DNA from: Myxococcales bacterium
GTDB taxonomy: Bacteria > Myxococcota > Myxococcia > Myxococcales > Anaeromyxobacteraceae
Assembly: GCA_021806645.1 (NCBI GenBank)
Contig: JAJZQX010000006.1
Location: forward strand, 186,001-250,000
Direction of reading: 5' to 3'
Length of the DNA stretch: 64,000 nt
Shown here: positions 20,037 through 27,411 of the stretch, in pieces
Layout: each line of letters starts with the position of its first letter
Position numbering within the stretch: the stretch's first letter is position 1
Translations under genes and position numbers: made by a program
The notes under the pieces: generated by a model
What the model was told of the DNA's origin: nothing
Databases searched by the model: none
The model's input: only the letters and a program-made list of their open reading frames with translations

Positions 20037-20792
20037 TCAGAACAGCGAGTCCGCCAGCCTGGGGTTGGCCGTGGTCTTCTCGGTGCTGAACCGGAGCAGC
20101 AGCTCGGTACCGCTCCAGACCTCGATGACGCGGGGGAGCCGGTCGGCGCCCACCGCCGAGTTCCAGTCGAGGAAGCGGAGGTCATACGTGGCGCCCCCCT
20201 CGGCGAACAGCAGCCGGAGCGGCATCCAGCTCTCCTTGTCGATGAGCGCGAGCGGCGGCGGCTTCGGGTCGTTGAGCCGGCCGCCCAGCACCCATGCCAG
20301 CCGCCCGTTGAACCGCCCCAGCGAGACCTCGTCGAGCTTCACGCCGCGTCTCGCCAGCGCCTCGCCCAGCGCCTGGCCGTCGGCCCCGGGAGGCCACGCC
20401 AGCAGGGTGACCAGTCCGCGGAGCAGCGCCGCCACCGCCGGCTGCTGCTCCAGCCCGCCCCGGCCGGCCAGCCGGCCTTCCTTCACCATGGCCGCGGGAC
20501 GCTCCTCCTCGGCGGCGTCGGCCACCAGCAGCTCCAGCCGGGCCCGGGCCGGGGTCTTCACCAGCAGCCGTGCCGTGACCGTGGGCGGCGCGCCGGCCGC
20601 AAGGGCAGCGCCGCGCAGCTCGAGCGAGCCGGTCGCCTCCACGGCGGTCAGCTCCAGCCCGGCCCGCGTCTCCGACGCCTTGCGCAGGATGGCCGAGGCG
20701 GGCAGCAGGTAGGCGAGCGCGGGGGCGGCCGTGAGGAGCCCGGCCGCGGCGGCCGCGGCGGCCACGGCGGTGACGGCGCGGCGACGGTTCAC
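20037..20792 (-). CDS. Exported protein of unknown function
   Basis: The 251-residue product starts with a clear signal peptide (VNRRRAVTAVAAAAAAAGLL ... APALA). The mature part is Leu/Ala-rich with alternating strand-like segments (GSLELRGAALAAG, VTARLLVKTPARARLELLVA, MPLRLLFAEGG). The pattern recalls LolA/LolB-type half-barrels but I cannot assign it firmly. The start is GTG 20792, with AGGAG just upstream, overlapping the galU stop by GTGA. It is therefore probably translated with galU. A cell-envelope role is only suggested by this pairing. Confidence 0.72.
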   Translation of the reverse strand: MNRRRAVTAVAAAAAAAGLLTAAPALAYLLPASAILRKASETRAGLELTAVEATGSLELRGAALAAGAPPTVTARLLVKTPARARLELLVADAAEEERPAAMVKEGRLAGRGGLEQQPAVAALLRGLVTLLAWPPGADGQALGEALARRGVKLDEVSLGRFNGRLAWVLGGRLNDPKPPPLALIDKESWMPLRLLFAEGGATYDLRFLDWNSAVGADRLPRVIEVWSGTELLLRFSTEKTTANPRLADSLF

Positions 20793-21652
20793 AGGAGCTC
20801 CTGGAGATACTGGCGCAGCGGGCCGGCCAGCTCGGGCCGCTTCATGGCGTAGGCGAAGTTGGCCTTCAGGTAGCCGAGCCGATCGCCGGCGTCGTAGCGC
20901 TGCCCCTCGAACCGGTAGCCGAGCAGCCCCTCCTCCCTTGCCAGCATGGCCAGCGCGTCGGTGAGCTGGATCTCGCCGCCCACGCCCGGCTTCACCTGCT
21001 CCAGCAGCTCGAAGATGCGCGGCGGCAGCACGTAGCGGCCGATGACCGCGAGGTTGGAGGGCGGGTTCTGCTTGGGCTTCTCGACCAGCCGATCGATGCG
21101 CGTGGTGCGGGCGTCGATGGCCGTGCCGGCGGCGATGCCGTACATCGAGGTCTCCTCGGGCGGCACCTCCATGAGCGCGATGGTGCCCATGCCGTGCTTC
21201 TCCCAGCAGTCGGCCAGCTGCCTGGTGGCCGGCACCCGGGCGTCGATGATGTCGTCGCCCAGCATCACCACGAACGGCTCGTCGCCCACCAGCGCCTTGG
21301 CGCAGAGCACGGCGTGGCCGAGGCCGAGCGGCTCCTGCTGCCGCACCGTCACCACCCGCGCCATCTGGGCGATTCGGCGCATCTCCTGGCGCAGCGCGGT
21401 CTTGCCGGTCCGCTCCAGGTTGGCCTCGAGCTCGGCGGCGATGTCGAAGTGGTCGACGATCGAGTCCTTGCCGCGGGCGCAGATCAGGATCACGTCGCGG
21501 ACGCCCGCCGCCACGGCCTCCTCGACGATGTACTGGATGGTGGGCGTGTCGACGATGGGAAGCAGCTCCTTGGGCACCGCCTTGGTGGCGGGGAGGAAGC
21601 GCGTCCCGAGGCCGGCGGCGGGGATGACCGCCTTTCGGATGGGCTTCGACAT
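20789..21652 (-). CDS. galU: UTP–glucose-1-phosphate uridylyltransferase
   Basis: GalU makes UDP-glucose for polysaccharide and envelope sugars. The 287-residue protein starts MSKPIRKAVIPAAGLGTRFL (nucleotide-binding loop), then ATKAVPKELLPIVD, QEPLGLGHAVLCA, VMLGDDII and VGGEIQLTDAL, all typical of GalU rather than RmlA. Its stop overlaps the downstream exported-protein gene. A 52-bp gap separates it from the divergent barrel gene. Confidence 0.96.
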   Translation of the reverse strand: MSKPIRKAVIPAAGLGTRFLPATKAVPKELLPIVDTPTIQYIVEEAVAAGVRDVILICARGKDSIVDHFDIAAELEANLERTGKTALRQEMRRIAQMARVVTVRQQEPLGLGHAVLCAKALVGDEPFVVMLGDDIIDARVPATRQLADCWEKHGMGTIALMEVPPEETSMYGIAAGTAIDARTTRIDRLVEKPKQNPPSNLAVIGRYVLPPRIFELLEQVKPGVGGEIQLTDALAMLAREEGLLGYRFEGQRYDAGDRLGYLKANFAYAMKRPELAGPLRQYLQELL

Positions 21653-21704
21653 GGCGGGAGTCTAGCATCCTTGCGCCCGGCCCCTCCCGCGCTATCCTCC
21701 GCGC

Positions 21705-22616
21705 GTGCCCCCCCGCCCGATCCGCTCCGCGCTCGCCGCCTTCGCCGCCGCGACGCTCTCCGCCGCCATGCCCGAGGTCGCGCTCGCCGCCGAGCTGCCC
21801 CCGTCCGGTGGCCTCTTCGACCTGGTGGGCGCCCGCGCCATGGGGACCAGCGCCGGCACCGCCGGGACCAGCAGCACCGAGGCGCTCTTCACCAACCCCG
21901 GCGCCATGGGCGCCGGCGGCGGCTACGTCGCCGAGACACTCCTGGTGAACGAGCGGCGCGGCGGCGCCACCACCTCGCGCTACCTCGGCGCCATGGTGGT
22001 CGACGCGGTCAGCTCGCCGGTGGCCACCTCGTTCGCCTACTTCTCGTCGCTGGAGGGCGACAACAAGGGGCACCTCTTCTACCTGGGCTTCAGCGGGCCG
22101 ATCGCCGAGCGGCTCCACGCCGGGGTCCAGGGGCGCTACCTGAAGCTGGGCGGCCTGGAGCCGGTCGACAAGCTGGCGGGCAAGGAGCCCATCAACGCCA
22201 TCACCGCCGACGCCGGCCTGAGCTGGAACGCGTCGGGCCTGATCACGGTCGGCCTGTCGGGCTTCAACCTCGTCCCCACCGGCCACGTCGCCGCGCTCCC
22301 CCAGGCGATGGGGGCGGGGCTGGCGGTCGGCAGCGACACCGGCATCCGGGTGCTGGCCGACTGGCGCGGCACGTTCCTGCCGCGCGGCCGGATCGCCAAC
22401 CGCTACGCCGCCGGCGTGGGGGCGTTCGTGGGTGGGACGGCGGCGCTGCGCATCGGCTGGATGCGCGACGAGCTGCTCCACGCCTCGTGGTGGTCGGCCG
22501 GAGCCGGGCTGATCGGCGGCGACGGCTTCTCCATCGACGCCGGCTACAGGCAGTCGATAGAGGTGGCGGGCGCGAGGGAGATGGCGCTGTCGTTCAGGTA
22601 CTTCCCCCCGCAGTAG
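21705..22616 (+). CDS. Outer-membrane beta-barrel protein (OMPP1/PorV-like)
   Basis: The 303-residue protein has an N-terminal signal peptide (IRSALAAFAAATLSAAMPEV...). The mature start LVGARAMGTSAGTAGTSSTE ... LFTNPGAMG resembles the GARAxGMGGA...NPA motif of FadL/PorV-type barrels. The rest alternates in strands and ends in an aromatic residue pattern (SFRYFPPQ), as outer-membrane barrels do. The specific cargo is unknown. The start is GTG with no clear RBS; an ATG at 21769 would remove the signal peptide and is less likely. Confidence 0.68.
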   Translation: MPPRPIRSALAAFAAATLSAAMPEVALAAELPPSGGLFDLVGARAMGTSAGTAGTSSTEALFTNPGAMGAGGGYVAETLLVNERRGGATTSRYLGAMVVDAVSSPVATSFAYFSSLEGDNKGHLFYLGFSGPIAERLHAGVQGRYLKLGGLEPVDKLAGKEPINAITADAGLSWNASGLITVGLSGFNLVPTGHVAALPQAMGAGLAVGSDTGIRVLADWRGTFLPRGRIANRYAAGVGAFVGGTAALRIGWMRDELLHASWWSAGAGLIGGDGFSIDAGYRQSIEVAGAREMALSFRYFPPQ

Positions 22617-22634
22617 GGGGCGGGGGTCGGCGCG

Positions 22635-23102
22635 CTAGCCGGTCGCGGGTGGCGACGAGCCGTGCCGTCGCACCAGCTCAACCGCCAGCCGCGCGGTGGC
22701 GGTCGGATCGCCCTCGAACTGGACGCCGACGCGCCGCGTCTCCCGGGAGGCGTGGCGGACCACGCACCAGGCGGTGGGACGGTCTGGCAGGTGGGGGAGG
22801 CGCAGCCGGGCCCGGGCGCCGGGCTGGAGCGGATGATCGAGCTCGAGCAGCGCGCCACCCTCGGAGATGTCGCAGACGCGGACCAGGTGCGTGCCCTCGT
22901 CGACGTCGAGCCGCGCCTCGCAGTCCACCGGGTGGCGGAGGAAGCGGCGCTGCCGCTGCTTCAGCCAGCGCCGCTCCTCGCGGAGGGCCGCCTCGACCAC
23001 GGCCGAGTGGGGGACGGCCAGCGCCGCGTCGATCCGGCGGCGATCGTCGGCCAGGGTCCGGGCCTCGGGGAGCCAATCCTGGGCGTCGTCGATCCCGCTC
23101 AT
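22635..23102 (-). CDS. PilZ domain protein
   Basis: The 155-residue cytoplasmic protein has a PilZ fold with the c-di-GMP-binding pair: an RxxxR motif in RRFLRHPV (~residue 53) and the DISEGGALLEL motif (~79), followed by VGVQFEG. An N-terminal helical segment of ~45 residues precedes it. Both nucleotide-binding motifs look complete, so it probably senses c-di-GMP; the output is unknown. It lies directly downstream of the corrinoid operon on the same strand (9-bp gap) and could be co-transcribed. Confidence 0.85.
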   Translation of the reverse strand: MSGIDDAQDWLPEARTLADDRRRIDAALAVPHSAVVEAALREERRWLKQRQRRFLRHPVDCEARLDVDEGTHLVRVCDISEGGALLELDHPLQPGARARLRLPHLPDRPTAWCVVRHASRETRRVGVQFEGDPTATARLAVELVRRHGSSPPATG

Positions 23103-23111
23103 GCCGGTGGA

Positions 23112-23933
23112 TTATGGCACGGGGCGAACGTTCGGCAGCACCACGGTGGCGCCGGTTGCCTGGTTCTGCCCCCGCCAGACCGGGACGCCCCAGACGTCGC
23201 GAACGCGCTCCTCGGTGAGCACGTCGGACGGGCTCCCCTCGGCCACCACCCGGCCGCCAGCCAGCGCCACCAGCCGGTCGCAGGCGGCCGCCGCCAGGTT
23301 GAGGTCATGCAGCACCGCCACCACGCAGAGCCCGCCGCGCGCCGCCACCCGGGCCATCTCCATGGCCGCCACCTGGTGCGCCAGGTCGAGGAAGGCGGTC
23401 GGCTCGTCGAGCAGCAGCACCCGCGGCTCCTGCGCCAGGGCGCGGGCGAAGAAGACCCGGCGCCGCTCGCCACCGGAGAGGGCGTCGACGCGCCGGCCGG
23501 CCAGGTGGAGGAGGTCGCAGGCGGCCAGCGCCCCCTCGACGGCGCCGAGATCCTCGCGGGTGGGGATGGCCAGCAGCCCCTGGTGCGCCGTGCGCCCCAT
23601 CATCACCACGTCACGGACGGTGAATGGCCAGTCGAGCCGCGGCTCCTGCGGGACCAGCGCGCAGACCCGGGCCACCAGCCGCCGCGGCGTGGCGTGCGGG
23701 TCGAAGCCAGCCAGCCGCACCGTGCCGGCCGAAGGCGCCAGCAGCCCGGCCACCAGCCGGATCAGCGTGGACTTGCCGGCGCCGTTGGGGCCGAGCAGCC
23801 CCACGAACTCGCCCTCACGCGCCGTGAACGAGACGCCGTCCACCGAGACCCGCGCGCCGTAGGCGTGGCGGACGCCGCGCACCTCGACGATCGGATCGGG
23901 CCAGGGCGGCCCGGGCAGCCGGAGCGGGCTCAT
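23112..23933 (-). CDS. btuD: Corrinoid/siderophore-type ABC transporter ATP-binding protein
   Basis: The ATPase of an importer, 273 residues. Walker A GPNGAGKST, Q-loop VPQEPRLDW, signature LSGGERRR, Walker B LLLDEPTAFLD and the switch HDLNLAA are all intact. It is closest to the BtuD/HmuV/FecE group. Its ATG abuts the permease stop. Assignment to vitamin B12 rests on the cobalamin riboswitch and TonB receptor at the head of the same overlapping gene run, not on the ATPase sequence itself. Confidence 0.9.
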   Translation of the reverse strand: MSPLRLPGPPWPDPIVEVRGVRHAYGARVSVDGVSFTAREGEFVGLLGPNGAGKSTLIRLVAGLLAPSAGTVRLAGFDPHATPRRLVARVCALVPQEPRLDWPFTVRDVVMMGRTAHQGLLAIPTREDLGAVEGALAACDLLHLAGRRVDALSGGERRRVFFARALAQEPRVLLLDEPTAFLDLAHQVAAMEMARVAARGGLCVVAVLHDLNLAAAACDRLVALAGGRVVAEGSPSDVLTEERVRDVWGVPVWRGQNQATGATVVLPNVRPVP

Positions 23934-24986
23934 CTAGTTCCCCTCCGCCTGCTGGCGCGCCTGGCGCCGGAGCAGCCAGAGGAAGAACGGCCCGCCCAGG
24001 AAGGCGGTCACCGCCCCCACCGGAGGCTCGGTGCCGAGCGGCAGGAAGGCGAGCCGGGCCAGCGCGTCGGCGGCCACCAGGAAGGCGGCGCCGAAGAGGG
24101 CCGAGGCCGGGAGCAGCAGCCGGTGGTCGGGGCCGACCACCCGCCGCACCAGGTGCGGGACGATCAGGCCGACGAAGCCGACCATGCCGGCCAGCGCCAC
24201 GGCGGCGCCGGTGGCGGCCGAGGCGGCGAAGAAGACCAGCGCGCGGGTGCGGCGGACGTCGAGCCCCAGCGAGGCCGCCTCCTCGTCGCCGAGCGTGAGC
24301 AGGTTGAGCCGCGCCGAGAGGAGCGCCAGCGCCCCCACCGAGAGGACCACCAGCACCGTCCCGACCGCCAGCGTGGTGGGGGACTCGTAGCCGATGGCCC
24401 CCATCAGCCAGTAGAGGAGGCGCGCGGCCTGGTCGGGCGGCGCCAGCATCTTGAGCAGCGTGATCACGCCGGCCACGAAGGCGTTGAAGACGATCCCCAC
24501 CAGCAGCGCCGCCTCTGGCACCAGGCGGCCGCCGATCCGGCCGAGGCCGAAGACCAGCAGGGTGGCGAGCATGGCGCCGGCCACCGACCCGACCGCCACC
24601 GGCGGCGCCGACCCGAGCAGCGCCCCGGCCGGCCCGGCCACCGCCGAGAGGCCGGCGGCCGCCAGCAGCACCAGCGTCCCGCCCAGCGCCGCGCCGCCCG
24701 AGACGCCGAGCACGAACGGCTCGGCCAGCGGGTTGCGCAGCAGGGCCTGCAGCGCGGTCCCGGCGGCGGCCAGGGCGAAGCCGACCACCGCCGCCAGCGC
24801 GGCGCGCGGCAGCCGCAGGCCGAAGAGGATGGCCCGGTCGGGCTCGACCCCGTCGAGCGCGGCGCGGAGCGAGATGGGCTGGGGGCCGAGCAGGCAGGAG
24901 ACCGCCACCGCCGCGACGATGGCCAGCAGGCCGAGGCCGAGCGCCAGCACCAGCCGTGTGCGCGGGACGCCGCTAACCGAGGTCAT
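23934..24986 (-). CDS. btuC: FecCD/BtuC family permease
   Basis: The 350-residue inner-membrane permease has about ten hydrophobic segments. It shows the family motifs LRLPRAALAAVVGFALAAAG, LRNPLAEPFVLGVSGGAALG, and near the end GFVGLIVPHLVRR, the coupling region for the ATPase. Start ATG 24986 overlaps the stop of the upstream binding-protein gene (ATGA). Confidence 0.92.
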   Translation of the reverse strand: MTSVSGVPRTRLVLALGLGLLAIVAAVAVSCLLGPQPISLRAALDGVEPDRAILFGLRLPRAALAAVVGFALAAAGTALQALLRNPLAEPFVLGVSGGAALGGTLVLLAAAGLSAVAGPAGALLGSAPPVAVGSVAGAMLATLLVFGLGRIGGRLVPEAALLVGIVFNAFVAGVITLLKMLAPPDQAARLLYWLMGAIGYESPTTLAVGTVLVVLSVGALALLSARLNLLTLGDEEAASLGLDVRRTRALVFFAASAATGAAVALAGMVGFVGLIVPHLVRRVVGPDHRLLLPASALFGAAFLVAADALARLAFLPLGTEPPVGAVTAFLGGPFFLWLLRRQARQQAEGN

Positions 24987-25900
24987 CTTGCCTGGGGTGG
25001 AGCGCCCGGTGGCGCCCCGCGCAGGGCCTGCTCGAGATCGACCAGCGCTTCGACCATGCGTGGGCCGGCGCGCAGCAGATCGTCGCGCGGCAGCCGCGCC
25101 ACCGCCCCGCGCCGCACCGCCGGGATGGCCGCCAGCCGCTGGATGCCGCCGGCCGGCTCGTCGAAGGCGGCGTCGATGACGAGATCGGGGTTGGCCGCCA
25201 CCGCCAGCTCCAGCGGGTAGACCGGCCACGGCCGCACCCCGCCCACGGCGTTCTCGGCGCCGGCCAGCCGCAGCAGCTCGTCGGGGAAGGAGCCGGGCCC
25301 AGCCACCACCAGCGGCTCCCGCCCCACCACGAAGAGCACCCTCGGGCGCGGCCGTCCGGCCGAGCCGGCGCGCAGCCGGTCGAGCGCCCCCTGCAGCCGG
25401 GCCGCCAGCGCCGCACCGGCGGCCGGCTCACCGATCGCCTCGGCCACCAGCCTGGCCGCGGCCGGGACGTCGGCGAGGGTGATCACCGGGATGGCCAGGA
25501 TGGCGAAGGAACCGCCCGAGAGTTCGCCGAGGCGCCGCACCGCCGCGAGCGCGCCGCCGTCGGTCACCCAGAGGACGAGATCGGGCTTTAGCCCCAGCAC
25601 CGCCTCCGGCGACGGGTCGAGGAAGCCGCCCACGCGGGGGCGCCCGGCCACCTCCGGCGCGTGGTCCACCCGGGTCACGCCGACGATCCGATCGGCGGCG
25701 CCGAGCGCGACCAGGTAGTCGGTCATGCTGGGCGCCAGCGTCACGATCCGCCGGGCGCCGCCGGCCGGGGCATGTCCCACCCAGATGGCGCCACCCGCCG
25801 CCGCCCCCTTGGCGGAGACGGGCAGCAGCTCGCCCCCCACCGCCGGCGAGGCGGCGAGGGCGAGCAGCGCCAGCAGGGCGGGGCGGAGGAGCCGGGTCAT
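24983..25900 (-). CDS. btuF: Periplasmic corrinoid-binding protein (BtuF-like)
   Basis: The 305-residue protein starts with a signal peptide (MTRLLRPALLALLALAASPA). It continues with the cluster A-3/BtuF pattern: RRIVTLAPSMTDYLVALGA, VGVTRVDHAPE, VGGFLDPSPEAVLGLKPDLV, then a second lobe with LVVAGPGSFPDELLRLAGAE. It hands the ligand from the periplasm to BtuC. Overlaps of 4 bp link it to the lipoprotein gene upstream and btuC downstream. Confidence 0.9.
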   Translation of the reverse strand: MTRLLRPALLALLALAASPAVGGELLPVSAKGAAAGGAIWVGHAPAGGARRIVTLAPSMTDYLVALGAADRIVGVTRVDHAPEVAGRPRVGGFLDPSPEAVLGLKPDLVLWVTDGGALAAVRRLGELSGGSFAILAIPVITLADVPAAARLVAEAIGEPAAGAALAARLQGALDRLRAGSAGRPRPRVLFVVGREPLVVAGPGSFPDELLRLAGAENAVGGVRPWPVYPLELAVAANPDLVIDAAFDEPAGGIQRLAAIPAVRRGAVARLPRDDLLRAGPRMVEALVDLEQALRGAPPGAPPQAR

Positions 25901-27411
25901 GGGCGCGAGGCGCAGGCGACGTCGGCGGCCCAGGCGTAGCCATAGGGCGGCGCGCTCGAGGGGCAGACCGGGATGGCGGCGGCGGGAGAGGCGGCGAAGT
26001 TCACGGGATCGAACGGGTAGACGTCGCCGCTCCGCTGGTCGGTGACGAAGCCATGGTCGCCACAGAATGCCACGTTCCCGGGGGAGGTGACGGCCGCCGG
26101 GTGGACGGCGACCAGCACCGGCGCCGCGCCGGAGAGGTCCACCTCGGCGAGGCCGCCGGCGCCGCATGCCACCCACAGCGACGTTCCATGAACGGCGAGT
26201 CCGCCCGGGTTGCCGCAGGCGGCACTGAGCGAGAAGAAGCTGACCGAGGTGTCGATCGGGTCGATGACCGCCAGCCTGCCCGGGCCGGCCGGGTCGGTGA
26301 AGTAGCCGTAAGCACCCTTCTTCAGGTTGGCCAGCGCCACGTAGACCTTGCCGCCGACGGTGATCGATCGGCCGGGGAAGGCGAGGCCGGGGGCGTCGGC
26401 GCCACCGGAGACGTCGATGCTGCCGAGCGCGGTGAGACAGTTGGCCGGGCCACCGGGCTGGCCGCAGGTGTAGAGCCCGGCGGCGTTGAGCACCGCCACC
26501 TTCTGGCCGATGGTCGGGTCGCCCGAGACCGAGTCGCCGTACAGGGAGACGAAGGCCAGCTCGATCCCGGGGCCGGTGGCGAAGGCGATGCCCTTGACGT
26601 TCTCCGCGGCCGACTTGCCGACCGGGACCTCGTCGAGCACGGCGCCGGTGGCCGGATCGACCACCACCACCGTGCCGGCGCCGGCGTTGGAGATGAGCAC
26701 GCGGCCGGCGTGCGTGGCGATGTACTCGAAGTCGTTCCCCGCGAGCAGGTACTCGGTAGGCGCCACGGCCAGCTCCACTGGGAGGCGGATGAGCGAGCCG
26801 GAGATGGAGGCGGCGGCCCAGATGTCGGCGCCGAGGGTGGTGAGGGCGATGGGGCCCACGCCCGCGGCGCGCGGGGCGGCGCCGGTGGTCGGCTCGAGCG
26901 GCTCGACCGCCCGGACCTCGTTGACCGAGAAGCAGGCGACCTGGAGCGAGGAGCAGCTCCCGGCCAGGCAGGACTCGCCGGTCACGCAGCCCTTGCCGCA
27001 GGCGCCGCAGTTGAGCCGGTCGGAGGCGAGCGTGACGCAGGCGGCGCCGCAGGCCGAGGTCCCGGCGGGACAGTCTAGGACGCAGGCGGTGGCGCCGCCG
27101 CTGGTGCCGCAGACGGAGCCGCTGGCGCAGGCGTTGGCGCAGGCGCCACAGTGAGCCGGATCGGTGGCGAGGTCCACGCAGGTCGAGCCGCACAGGGACT
27201 GGCCGGTGGGGCAGGCGCAGGCGCCGGCCTTGCAGATGGTCCCGCCGGCGCAGGCGTTGGCGCAGGCGCCGCAGTTGGCCGAGTCGGTGGCGAGGTCGAG
27301 GCAGGCGTTGCCACAGAGGGCCTCGCCGGCTGGGCAGGTGGTCTCCTTCTGGCAGCCGGAGAGGGCGGTGAGCGCGGTCAGGGCCGCGACGACGAGGAGT
27401 GAGCGGTTCAT
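25897..27411 (-). CDS. Cys-rich beta-propeller lipoprotein in corrinoid operon
   Basis: A 504-residue lipoprotein. The signal peptide ends in a lipobox (LTALSGC, Cys near residue 20). Residues ~24–155 hold three ~41-residue Cys-rich repeats of the type CPxGxxxCGxxCxxLxxDxxN followed by CGACxxxC; these are common in myxobacterial surface proteins. From ~165 to the end the chain forms short strand repeats (VLISNAGAGTVVVVDPATGA, KVYVALANLKKG, LAVIDPIDTS, SLWVACGAGGLAEVDLSG), typical of a YncE/NHL-like beta-propeller. It lies between the TonB receptor and BtuF with 4-bp overlaps on both sides. A surface B12-capture role, analogous to BtuG of Bacteroides, is inferred from architecture and position; sequence homology to BtuG is not claimed. 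Confidence 0.82.
   Translation of the reverse strand: MNRSLLVVAALTALTALSGCQKETTCPAGEALCGNACLDLATDSANCGACANACAGGTICKAGACACPTGQSLCGSTCVDLATDPAHCGACANACASGSVCGTSGGATACVLDCPAGTSACGAACVTLASDRLNCGACGKGCVTGESCLAGSCSSLQVACFSVNEVRAVEPLEPTTGAAPRAAGVGPIALTTLGADIWAAASISGSLIRLPVELAVAPTEYLLAGNDFEYIATHAGRVLISNAGAGTVVVVDPATGAVLDEVPVGKSAAENVKGIAFATGPGIELAFVSLYGDSVSGDPTIGQKVAVLNAAGLYTCGQPGGPANCLTALGSIDVSGGADAPGLAFPGRSITVGGKVYVALANLKKGAYGYFTDPAGPGRLAVIDPIDTSVSFFSLSAACGNPGGLAVHGTSLWVACGAGGLAEVDLSGAAPVLVAVHPAAVTSPGNVAFCGDHGFVTDQRSGDVYPFDPVNFAASPAAAIPVCPSSAPPYGYAWAADVACASRP
27124..27270. repeat. Intragenic direct repeats coding for Cys-rich units
   Basis: The 24-bp block at 27124–27147 (ggcgcaggcgttggcgcagg...) recurs exactly at 27247–27270, 123 bp (41 codons) away. 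It is the DNA trace of the duplicated Cys-rich repeats of the lipoprotein. Confidence 0.85.
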
